NCBI GenBank assembly: GCA_003508755.1
Contig: DNTK01000409.1
Location: 1-10,960, forward strand
Length of the DNA: 10,960 nucleotides
DNA from: Bacteroidales bacterium
GTDB lineage: Bacteria; Bacteroidota; Bacteroidia; Bacteroidales; UBA10428
Reading direction: 5' to 3'
Position numbers and translations under genes: made by a program. Positions within the stretch are counted from its first letter, which is position 1. The number at the start of each line of letters is the position of its first letter. The notes under the pieces are model-generated. The model ran no database searches, was not told the DNA's origin, and worked only from the letters and a program-made list of their open reading frames with translations. Below are positions 1 through 6,150 of this stretch, piece after piece.

Positions 1-372
1 GCCTTTATGCCTGGACCCTATATAGCGGTATATGCAGCTAGCAAGAGTTTTGTGCTTAATTTTTCATTGGCGCTTGCTGCCGAACTGGAAAATAAACATA
101 TTCAGGTTTCGGTGTTATGTCCTGGAGATATAAAAACAGAATTCCAACAAAATGCAAACCTGGAAGGTTTTGAGGTGAACAGCAAAATTACATTGAAAGA
201 ACTGGCCCGGTATTCTTATGATAAGTTTATTTTAGAGAAGGAAACCGTAATTGTGCCGCCCGAAACACAAAAGCATATCGATATGATGACACGCTCCGGT
301 TCTCCAATGATTATTAGTCGTAACCTTTTCAAAATGCGCAATATGCTGGCTAAAAAAATAGGTAAAAATTAA
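1..372 (+). CDS. Short-chain dehydrogenase/reductase (SDR), C-terminal part, cut by window edge
   Basis: The frame is open from the first base, so the true start lies outside the window and the ATG at base 7 is internal. The 123 visible residues carry the second half of a classical SDR: the catalytic YxxxK (YAASK, Tyr and Lys at visible residues 11 and 15), then the strand and turn VSVLCPGDIKTEF, where the PG and Thr are the usual nicotinamide-contacting positions. The stretch leading into the Tyr (MPGPYIAVYAASKSF) resembles the SDR subgroup often annotated as YqjQ/DltE-like. The Rossmann GxxxGxG motif and catalytic Ser must lie upstream. The family reduces or oxidises a small molecule with NAD(P)H; the substrate cannot be told. 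The frame ends 73 bases before the next gene, which has its own promoter. Confidence 0.9.
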   Translation, partial: AFMPGPYIAVYAASKSFVLNFSLALAAELENKHIQVSVLCPGDIKTEFQQNANLEGFEVNSKITLKELARYSYDKFILEKETVIVPPETQKHIDMMTRSGSPMIISRNLFKMRNMLAKKIGKN

Positions 373-388
373 TTCAAGTATCTTACAG

Positions 389-420
389 ATTGCATTTCTA
401 AAATCACCTCTTTATATTTG
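389..420 (+). promoter_or_regulatory. Bacteroidota-type promoter of the zinc-ribbon gene
   Basis: A TTG at 390-392 (within ATTG) is followed after 20 bases by TATATTTG at 413-420, a full match to the Bacteroidota -7 consensus TAnnTTTG at the expected spacing. Transcription should start around 424-430, about 20 bases before the ATG at 446. This makes the zinc-ribbon gene independent of the SDR gene upstream. Confidence 0.7.
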
Positions 421-433
421 ATTTCCAATCAAA
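417..433 (+). repeat. Perfect 7-bp inverted repeat at the predicted transcription start
   Basis: TTTGATT-TCC-AATCAAA is a perfect dyad with a 3-base centre. It overlaps the last four bases of the -7 box and covers the predicted start of transcription of the zinc-ribbon gene. It could be an operator or, if transcribed, a weak hairpin; there is no T run after it, so it is not a terminator. The function is inferred from position only. Confidence 0.45.
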
Positions 434-445
434 CAATTAAACTTA

Positions 446-808
446 ATGGCCGACGCAAGATTATGCCCGGAATGCGGTGATCCCATTACGGGGCGGATAG
501 ACAAGAAATTCTGTTCTGACCAATGCAGAAACAGTTACAACAATAAATCTAAAGGATACAGTACTAGCTATGTGCGCAAAGTAAATGGTATTCTTCGAAA
601 AAACAGGCAAATCCTGGAGGCACTTAATCCCAATGGTAAAACTAAGGTACACCAAAACCAACTGCTTAAAAAAGGGTTTGATTTTAATTTCCACACGCAT
701 ATTTACACGACCAAATCAGGAAATATCTACCATTTTTGCTACGAACATGGTTACCTGGCACTGGAGGACAAGTATTATGCACTAGTCACCCGTGACAATC
801 CAGAATAG
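446..808 (+). CDS. Small zinc-ribbon protein of unknown function, Bacteroidota family
   Basis: A 120-residue soluble protein. Its N-terminus holds a zinc ribbon: Cys7-x2-Cys10-x12-Cys23-x3-Cys27, in CPECGDP and FCSDQCRNSYNN. A basic region follows (about 28-65, rich in Lys, Arg and Asn, containing VNGILRKNRQIL), then a C-terminal part with the aromatic stretches FNFHTHIYTT and YHFCYEHGYLALEDKYYALV that probably forms a small beta-rich domain. The layout matches a hypothetical family I recall as common in Bacteroidota genomes, but its role is not known to me. The zinc ribbon plus basic stretch would suit nucleic-acid or protein binding (inference). There are no membrane segments or signal peptide. 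It sits alone between two promoters, and the dyad at its own transcription start would fit self-regulation, which is untested. Confidence 0.8.
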   Translation: MADARLCPECGDPITGRIDKKFCSDQCRNSYNNKSKGYSTSYVRKVNGILRKNRQILEALNPNGKTKVHQNQLLKKGFDFNFHTHIYTTKSGNIYHFCYEHGYLALEDKYYALVTRDNPE

Positions 809-878
809 TTCATTCTCAACTTACACGAAGCATTGCCAAAATAATTAAAAAACATAGCATAGAAATAAGAATGAATCG

Positions 879-886
879 TATTTTTG
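879..886 (+). promoter_or_regulatory. -7 box of the gpsA promoter
   Basis: TATTTTTG is a full match to TAnnTTTG, 25 bases upstream of the gpsA ATG at 911. No TTG is seen about 20 bases further upstream, so the -33 half is weak. The box overlaps the TTG codon at 884, which argues against that codon being a translation start. Confidence 0.55.
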
Positions 887-910
887 TGCTTCCAAATAAA
901 CAACAGCTTC

Positions 911-1906
911 ATGGAGCAATCCAGACAAATAGGAGTAATTGGAGGGGGCAGCTGGGCAACAGCTCTCGTTAAACTCCTGCTTAACAACCACGAAAATATC
1001 AACTGGTACATTCGCCGCCAGGAAGTTATTGACAAAATAAAAGCACATAAGCACAATCCTGGCTATTTGAGCTCTATACAGCTTGACACTGAAAGCATTC
1101 AATTTTTTAACGATATTGAACAGGCGATAACTGATTCGGATATCCTTATTGTAGCTATTCCCGCTCCCTTTATCGAACAGTCGTTTGTAAAGTTTTATGG
1201 CGATTATACGGATAAATTTATTTTTTCAGCGGTAAAGGGAATTATTCCCAATCACAACCTTACGGTATCTGAATATTTTAACAGACACTACAATGTCCCA
1301 TTCAGCAAGCTGGGTATCATCTCAGGGCCCTGCCATGCCGAAGAAATAGCTCTGGAACGTTTGTCCTACCTGACTATTTCTTCAAAAAACTCATCAGACG
1401 CCAATTACATTGCCGAGCGAATCACATGCTATTATATGCATGCTAAAATCTCGAACGATGTGTATGGAACCGAATATGCTGCTGTACTGAAAAATATAAT
1501 TGCCATTGCAGCTGGCATCTGCCATGGATTGGGTTATGGAGATAATTTTCAGGCAGTACTTATTTCCAACGCGTTGCAGGAAATAAAACGCTTCCTGGAT
1601 AAAACCTACCCCAGCAAACGGAAAATAAACAGTTCGGCTTACCTGGGCGACCTGCTGGTAACTTCATACTCACAATTTAGCCGAAACCGCACTTTTGGCA
1701 CCATGATTGGTAAAGGGTATTCGTTAAATTCGGCACAACTCGAAATGAACATGGTTGCCGAAGGTGTAAATGCTGTAGGGTGCATTAACCAGATAAATGA
1801 AAATCACAAGGTAAAAATGCCCATTACCGATGCGGTATACAACATTCTGCACAATAAGGTATCACCGGCATTGGAAATTAAACTTTTAACAGAAAAACTT
1901 AAATAA
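911..1906 (+). CDS. gpsA: Glycerol-3-phosphate dehydrogenase [NAD(P)+]
   Basis: Cytosolic enzyme that reduces dihydroxyacetone phosphate to sn-glycerol 3-phosphate, the backbone for phospholipids. With the ATG at 911 the protein has 331 residues, normal for the family. The N-terminal Rossmann motif is VIGGGSWATAL (GxGxxA at 11-16). Further family marks are SAVKGI (106-111), GPCHAEE (139-145), Lys194 in AAVLKNI as the catalytic lysine, GDLLVTSYSQFSRNRTFG (246-263) with its SRNR substrate-binding loop, and AEGV (283-286). The frame is open back to a TTG at 884, but that codon lies inside the -7 box, and the ATG puts the Rossmann strand at the usual distance from the N-terminus. The pgi gene follows after 19 bases, so the two are probably co-transcribed. 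As I recall, gpsA next to pgi is a recurrent Bacteroidota arrangement. Confidence 0.97.
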   Translation: MEQSRQIGVIGGGSWATALVKLLLNNHENINWYIRRQEVIDKIKAHKHNPGYLSSIQLDTESIQFFNDIEQAITDSDILIVAIPAPFIEQSFVKFYGDYTDKFIFSAVKGIIPNHNLTVSEYFNRHYNVPFSKLGIISGPCHAEEIALERLSYLTISSKNSSDANYIAERITCYYMHAKISNDVYGTEYAAVLKNIIAIAAGICHGLGYGDNFQAVLISNALQEIKRFLDKTYPSKRKINSSAYLGDLLVTSYSQFSRNRTFGTMIGKGYSLNSAQLEMNMVAEGVNAVGCINQINENHKVKMPITDAVYNILHNKVSPALEIKLLTEKLK

Positions 1907-1925
1907 ATAACATAAGCAGATAAAA

Positions 1926-3269
1926 ATGGAGTTCATAAAACTTGACATTGAGAAAGTTTTCGGTTTCGTAGATAAATCGGAAGTCACAGGGTTAAAAGAA
2001 AAAGCTGTTGCAGCAAACAAAGCTTTAGAAAATAAAACTGGTAAAGGAAACGATTTCCTTGGCTGGGTAAACCTACCTTCTTCAATTACCGAAGATGAAT
2101 TAACAGATATTGAAACAACTGCTAAAAAACTACAAAATGAAATTGATGTAGTAGTTGTAATTGGTATTGGCGGCTCTTACCTGGGTGCAAAAGCCATTGC
2201 CGAAGCCATGACCGATACCTTTGCTGCCCTGAAAGGCAACAGCGAAAAGCCTGCTGTATTATTTGCCGGACAAAATATTGGCGAAGATTACCTGACAGAA
2301 TTAATGCAGCTTTTGGACCAAAAACGCTACAGTATAGTTGTCATCTCAAAATCAGGAACCACAACAGAACCAGCCATTGCCTTCAGAATACTGAAAAATC
2401 ACCTGGAGAATAAAGTAGGTGCCGATAAGGCTAAGGAACTTATCGTTGCTGTTACCGACAAAAGCAAAGGAGCGCTGCGCACTCTTGCCGACCAGGAAGG
2501 GTATAAATCCTATGTAATTCCCGATGATGTGGGAGGCCGCTATTCAGTATTAACCCCCGTAGGATTAGTTCCGCTTGCCATTGGTGGTTTCGACATTCGC
2601 GCATTGGTTCAGGGTGCGCAAGACATGGAAGCCAAATGCCATTCTTCAGCTGCCACAGACGAAAATCCTGCCATTGAGTATGCAGCCGCACGCATTGCTC
2701 TATATAATGCAGGGAAGAAAATTGAGATTTTGGCAAATTTTGAGAATAAACTGCACTACCTCGCCGAATGGTGGAAGCAGCTATATGGCGAAAGCGATGG
2801 TAAAGAAGGATTAGGAATTTACCCAGGCAGCGTGGATTTTACAGCCGATTTGCATTCAATGGGACAATACATTCAGGAAGGAGAACGCACCTTGATGGAA
2901 ACAGTACTATCCATTGCCAAACCCAACTACAGCCTGACTATTCCTAGCGATGAAGCTAACCTTGACAGTTTGAATTACCTGGCAGGTAAACATATCGATT
3001 ACGTAAATAAGATGGCCGAACTGGGAACTCAAATTGCCCATGTTGATGGAAACGTGCCCAACATACGCATTGAATTGCCAGCTTTATCTGAATACTACCT
3101 TGGACAATTGATGTACTTCTTCGAAAAGGCTTGTGGTATTGGAGGCTATTTGATGGATATTAATCCGTTTAATCAACCCGGGGTAGAAGCTTACAAGAAA
3201 AATATGTTTGCGTTACTGGAAAAACCAGGATTCGAAGAAGAAACAAAAATGATAAAAGACAGACTGTAA
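1926..3269 (+). CDS. pgi: Glucose-6-phosphate isomerase, short form
   Basis: Interconverts glucose 6-phosphate and fructose 6-phosphate in glycolysis and gluconeogenesis, in the cytosol. The 447-residue length is that of the short bacterial form (about 445-450), not the roughly 550-residue enterobacterial or eukaryotic form. Visible landmarks are VVVIGIGGSYLGAKA (76-90), the sugar-phosphate loop ISKSGTTTEPA (140-150), GGRYSVLTPVG (203-213, PGI signature 1), Glu289 in YGESDG, His310 in TADLHSMGQYIQEGER, and INPFNQPGVEAYK (412-424, signature 2) with Lys424. Glu289, His310 and Lys424 sit where the short-form enzymes have their catalytic Glu, His and Lys. It lies 19 bases after gpsA and has no clear promoter of its own; a hairpin and a terminator follow. 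Confidence 0.97.
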   Translation: MEFIKLDIEKVFGFVDKSEVTGLKEKAVAANKALENKTGKGNDFLGWVNLPSSITEDELTDIETTAKKLQNEIDVVVVIGIGGSYLGAKAIAEAMTDTFAALKGNSEKPAVLFAGQNIGEDYLTELMQLLDQKRYSIVVISKSGTTTEPAIAFRILKNHLENKVGADKAKELIVAVTDKSKGALRTLADQEGYKSYVIPDDVGGRYSVLTPVGLVPLAIGGFDIRALVQGAQDMEAKCHSSAATDENPAIEYAAARIALYNAGKKIEILANFENKLHYLAEWWKQLYGESDGKEGLGIYPGSVDFTADLHSMGQYIQEGERTLMETVLSIAKPNYSLTIPSDEANLDSLNYLAGKHIDYVNKMAELGTQIAHVDGNVPNIRIELPALSEYYLGQLMYFFEKACGIGGYLMDINPFNQPGVEAYKKNMFALLEKPGFEEETKMIKDRL

Positions 3270-3274
3270 GGAAC

Positions 3275-3297
3275 GCAGCAAATTACAAATTTGCTGC
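3275..3297 (+). repeat. Perfect 10-bp hairpin just after pgi
   Basis: GCAGCAAATT-ACA-AATTTGCTGC is a perfect inverted repeat with a 3-base loop, starting 5 bases after the pgi stop codon. It has no T run on the plus strand, so it does not look like a classical terminator by itself. It may protect the 3' end of the mRNA or pause polymerase ahead of the terminator at 3317-3351. Confidence 0.6.
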
Positions 3298-3316
3298 TTA
3301 TCGACAATAAAATTGC

Positions 3317-3351
3317 AAGGCCATCTGTTTATGAAGCAGGTGGCTTTTTTT
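3317..3351 (+). terminator. Rho-independent terminator of gpsA-pgi
   Basis: Stem GCCATCTG (3320-3327) pairs with CAGGTGGC (3337-3344), with one T-G wobble and a 9-base loop, followed by seven T (3345-3351). The flanking AAG can extend the stem into the T run. It separates pgi from the acpH-like gene. Confidence 0.85.
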
Positions 3352-3407
3352 CTTAAAACATCTTAAAAACAAGTATAGGAGCTGCTTTTTCACTATTTTC
3401 ACCAGAG

Positions 3408-4025
3408 ATGAATTATTTGGCGCACATATACCTTTCCGGCACCGAGGAATCCGTTCTTATCGGCAATTTTATTGGCGATTATGTGAAGGGGCGCGATTAC
3501 CTGCAATACCCCCCTAACATTCGAAAAGGGTTACTCCTGCATCGAAAGATTGATTCGTACACCGACTCACATAAAATTGTGCTTCAGAGCAAAAAATATA
3601 TGGCGCCACAATATGGAAAGTGGGCAGGCATTATTATAGATATCTGTTACGATCATTTCTTAATAAAAAATTGGAGTCGTTTCTGCCCTGTTCCCCTGGA
3701 TGATTACAAAGAAGATATTTTTGATGTGCTTCAAAAATACTACCCCGTGTTGCCCGAGCGGGTAAAATACTTTGTACCCTCTTTTATCCAGAACGACTGG
3801 ATAGGTACTTACAGCACACCAGAGGGCATTGTAAATGTACTTTACAACATGTCACTCAGGACTCCCTTGCCGGACAAATCAGAATTTGCAGCAGAAGTGC
3901 TTCGCAAATACTATGTACAACTCGACAGTGAGTTTATGACTTTTTTTCCCGAGCTGTTAAAATTTGTCATCGATAATTTCGAAGTGCGCGTTCCCCTGGT
4001 GGATAATAGCATTCTGAATATATAA
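3408..4025 (+). CDS. acpH: Acyl carrier protein phosphodiesterase (AcpH/DUF479 family)
   Basis: AcpH family members remove the 4'-phosphopantetheine arm from holo-acyl carrier protein, giving apo-ACP. The 205-residue protein opens with MNYLAHIYLSG, the standard family start, and keeps GNFIGDYVKG (19-28), LLHRKIDSYTDSH (43-55) and DICYDHFL (78-85). The acidic and His residues D24, H45, D49, D53, D78, D82 and H83 are those expected to hold metal in its HD-like helical fold. Length is close to the E. coli protein (about 193). There is no signal peptide. The gene stands alone behind the pgi terminator; I see no clear promoter or Shine-Dalgarno site. The assignment to the family is firm; the activity on ACP is by homology only, and Bacteroidota members may have other substrates. 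Confidence 0.85.
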   Translation: MNYLAHIYLSGTEESVLIGNFIGDYVKGRDYLQYPPNIRKGLLLHRKIDSYTDSHKIVLQSKKYMAPQYGKWAGIIIDICYDHFLIKNWSRFCPVPLDDYKEDIFDVLQKYYPVLPERVKYFVPSFIQNDWIGTYSTPEGIVNVLYNMSLRTPLPDKSEFAAEVLRKYYVQLDSEFMTFFPELLKFVIDNFEVRVPLVDNSILNI

Positions 4026-4372
4026 TACTTCACCACCTCAGGAGTTTTCATTTTAGCAAGAAAGCACTGGCTGCCAAAACCTTTAAAAGCTACTTTATAA
4101 GAACCTCCCAACCACAGCAATGTTGACCTTAATATCATTAATATGAGGTGTTAGTGTACTCATAATCAAAAACACTGGAGATGAAAAAGGAATTAACAAT
4201 CTGCCCATTTAGAGCATTTCAAATGGCGGATTGATAAAATTGCTTATGACGCTTGGCCGCTACATTGAACTTTTGGGACTCTACCCAGTCTGACATTTAT
4301 TTCGGATACCATGACCTCCGGTTTTTTGCCTGGCATCTTTTAAGAAGAGCTGAATTAATTCATTTTTGGCAC

Positions 4373-4519
4373 TTACGTCTTGTTTTTAGCTGAAAAAAAT
4401 TTTATTTGGCAATCCGCTATAGATAGTCCTTTTAGAATGTCAAATACCTTATCCATGGTTGGATTAGCAGTATTAAGTTGTAGCCATAATTTAACTACTG
4501 TTTTATAACCAACAAACCT
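4373..4519 (-). other. Short unrecognised open frame, possible gene remnant
   Basis: On the minus strand 48 sense codons run between two stop codons. The possible ATG is at 4456-4454, which would give only 27 residues. The reading contains KTVVKLWLQLN, MDKVFDILKGL and FFSAKNKT. It looks more protein-like (alternating charged and hydrophobic residues) than the surrounding frames, which are rich in stops. I do not recognise a family. It may be the tail of a decayed gene or chance. Confidence 0.2.
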
Positions 4520-4599
4520 TTAATGCCTGGTATCCTGGTCAAATTCGTTTTCCTATTTAATCGAAAAAGAAATTGCAAATAGACTATTTTGCATGGCTT

Positions 4600-4620
4600 T
4601 AGCTTTTTGCAAATAAGCTA
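4600..4620. repeat. Imperfect 21-bp palindrome upstream of the secreted protein gene
   Basis: TAGCTT at 4600-4605 is repeated inverted as AAGCTA at 4615-4620 around TTTGCAAAT, giving eight of ten pairs around a single central base. It contains one of two copies of TTGCAAATA (4573-4581 and 4607-4615). It could be a binding site, but AT-rich DNA yields such dyads by chance. Confidence 0.3.
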
Positions 4621-4727
4621 ATAGAATTAAACTTTATTACCCTTGAGTTAAAAAAGGCTTCCACCATGCGACAAAATATGCACCCTACTTTGTTAAAAGG
4701 TTGCATACAGATTAACTATTTATCCCA

Positions 4728-4734
4728 TAATTTG
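4728..4734 (+). promoter_or_regulatory. Weak -7-like box before the secreted protein gene
   Basis: TAATTTG lacks one base of the TAnnTTTG spacing, 30 bases before the ATG at 4765. The nearest TTG (4701-4703) is 24 bases upstream, longer than the usual 19-21. It is the best candidate in the region but not a good one. Confidence 0.25.
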
Positions 4735-4764
4735 TTAGTTAGAAGTAAACAAAACCAGAACAAT

Positions 4765-5469
4765 ATGAAAACAACAGTAACTGTATTCATACTCATTATG
4801 GCACTGTCTTTTACCTTAAGTGCCCAGACCATTTGGAATGGTCCAACCACCACTTTTTCGAAAGCTGACGGGGCCGACTGGACCCTAGAAGCAAATCAGG
4901 ATCGCCTGACCGACAATGTATGGCTAACAAGAGCCAATTCGAAAGGACTGTTTAATATTGCACAGGAAACAAGTGCCAGTAAAGTGACTGGTGCAGAATC
5001 ACCAGCCGGAACTCTCTGGGCCGAAGGTACTACCAGTAATATAGATGGTTTAACCTTTAATACATTGGAAAATGCCATTGGCGGAAGTGTAAAAAATGCG
5101 GTCGGCAGAGATTTGGTGCTCTTCCTGGTTGATGACAATATCTACCTCGATCTGAAGTTTACTTCATGGTCTTCAGGAAAAGCAGGCGGACAAGGAGGAT
5201 TCAGTTACGAGCGTTCAACAGCAGGTTCAACCAGTGTAAATGCAACGCTAAATAAAGGCTTAAGTGTGTATCCCAATCCAGTTTCTGACAGACTCTTTAT
5301 TGATTTAGATGCGGGCATTAATGCAATGCAAATAAAAAGCCTTGACGGAAAAACCATAAAAGAAATAAATGTCCTTACTGAGGGGTATATCGATGTAAGT
5401 GATTTAAGCAGTGGGATTTACTTTATTACAGCAAAGGGTTTTGGAACAACCCGTTTCGTAAAAAAATAA
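4765..5469 (+). CDS. Secreted protein with T9SS type A sorting domain
   Basis: A 234-residue exported protein. Residues 1-20 form a signal peptide (MKTTVTVFILIMALSFTLSA) with likely cleavage before Gln21. Residues about 21-152 form a domain rich in Trp, Asn and Gly, with the landmarks TIWNGPTTTFSKADGADW (22-39), EANQDRLTDNVWLTR (42-56), SPAGTLWA (79-86), VGRDLVLFLVDDNIYLDLKFTSWSSG (113-138) and GGFSYERST (144-152). I recall similar modules recurring in secreted proteins of Bacteroidota and other bacteria, but know no function. A short Ser/Thr linker leads to the sorting domain (about 165-234): LSVYPNPVSDRLFI, IDVSDLSSGIYFI and the basic end TRFVKK. This domain directs transport through the outer membrane by T9SS and is normally removed. 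The ATG at 4765 is chosen because an upstream in-frame ATG at 4666 would bury the signal peptide behind 33 polar residues. It stands alone, converging on the nitroreductase gene. Confidence 0.88.
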   Translation: MKTTVTVFILIMALSFTLSAQTIWNGPTTTFSKADGADWTLEANQDRLTDNVWLTRANSKGLFNIAQETSASKVTGAESPAGTLWAEGTTSNIDGLTFNTLENAIGGSVKNAVGRDLVLFLVDDNIYLDLKFTSWSSGKAGGQGGFSYERSTAGSTSVNATLNKGLSVYPNPVSDRLFIDLDAGINAMQIKSLDGKTIKEINVLTEGYIDVSDLSSGIYFITAKGFGTTRFVKK

Positions 5470-5582
5470 CAATCGGTTTTGCTTTAAATTATTGTGTGGA
5501 AATAAAACCTTAAAGAAGTTTAAAAATAAAATCAATGCTTTTAATTCGGTAAACTGTCATAAAATCCATCTATGCAGGCAGG

Positions 5583-6095
5583 TTAAATGTCTGTGATTTT
5601 ATTGAATTCCAGATCACTTGCAGATATAGCATTTCTATGCTCTGCCGGATAGCCCACAGCAACAATCGATTCTACACGTATGTCGGCAGAAAGAGAAAGC
5701 AAATGTTTAATATAATCTTCGGCACTTTGTTTTTCATTGTGTGGCCGTTTTCTGATTTGAATCCAGCAACTGCCAAGTCCCAGCGATTGGGCAGCCATTT
5801 GCAATAATATTGATGCAATGGAAGCGTCTTCGATCCATACGTCAGATTTTCTCTCTTTGGCACAAACTACGACCCCTAAGGGGGCATCCGACAGAAAAGC
5901 TGCACCATGTGGTTTTGATAACGAAAGTTGCCCCAGCAAAGCCTTGTCAGAGACAAAAATAAACTCGCACGGTTTATTGTTTTTTGATGTAGGCGCTCGT
6001 AAAACAGCTTCCTTGAGAAAGTTAACTTTTTCAGCTTCAACAGGCTGGTTTTTATATTTTCTGATACTTCTGCGGTTTCTTAAAAGGTCAATCAT
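5583..6095 (-). CDS. Nitroreductase-family FMN protein, small
   Basis: A 170-residue member of the nitroreductase fold, which uses FMN and NAD(P)H to reduce nitro compounds, quinones or flavins; the natural substrate is not predictable. The N-terminal FMN-phosphate motif is RNRRSIRKYKNQPV (6-19), followed by APTSKNNKPCEFIFV (34-48) and DAPLGVVVCAK (70-80). The helix EDASIASILLQMAAQSLGLGSCW (89-111) and the end strand VESIVAVGYPAEHR (141-154) are typical of the NADH-dependent, shorter members. The frame is open further upstream to a TTG at 6125, but the ATG at 6095 places the RRSIR motif where the family has it. It lies 55 bases after the serine hydrolase gene, in the same direction, so it may be on that transcript; no clear promoter of its own is seen. 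Confidence 0.9.
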   Translation of the reverse strand: MIDLLRNRRSIRKYKNQPVEAEKVNFLKEAVLRAPTSKNNKPCEFIFVSDKALLGQLSLSKPHGAAFLSDAPLGVVVCAKERKSDVWIEDASIASILLQMAAQSLGLGSCWIQIRKRPHNEKQSAEDYIKHLLSLSADIRVESIVAVGYPAEHRNAISASDLEFNKITDI

Positions 6096-6150
6096 CGGCT
6101 GAAAATTTGTAGAGAAAAAATACAACCGCTAATTTGCAGTAGTAAAATTG

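Larger units (their letters stand above)
4026..4764. other. Long gene-free stretch between acpH and the T9SS-sorted protein
   Basis: About 740 AT-rich bases without a convincing gene on either strand. An open frame on the plus strand runs into the 3' end of this stretch from 4666, but its first 33 codons read as an ordinary leader ahead of the signal peptide. A minus-strand frame at 3911-4138 mostly mirrors the end of acpH. What can be seen are a short minus-strand frame (4373-4519), a 12-base palindrome TGAATTAATTCA (4351-4362), and TTGCA motifs at 4573, 4589 and 4607. It may be decayed coding DNA, a long regulatory leader, or an unrecognised RNA. Confidence 0.6.

Noticed and set aside
3911..4138. 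Minus-strand frame of 75 codons overlapping the end of acpH
   Set aside because: About half of it is the mirror of acpH coding sequence; no motif, promoter or family resemblance supports it.
4351..4362. 12-base palindrome TGAATTAATTCA
   Set aside because: Perfect but AT-only apart from one G-C pair; expected by chance in DNA of this composition, and not near a promoter.
4666..4764. Longer start for the T9SS-sorted protein at 4666
   Set aside because: It adds 33 residues without a signal sequence in front of a clear signal peptide, so 4765 is the sensible start.
4026..4764. Insertion sequence or phage remnant
   Set aside because: No transposase or integrase motif, no matching terminal inverted repeats and no target duplication could be recognised.
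5475..5509. Inverted GGTTTT / AAAACC after the T9SS-sorted gene as a terminator
   Set aside because: Only 6 bp of mostly A-T pairs with a 23-base loop and no T run; too weak to call.
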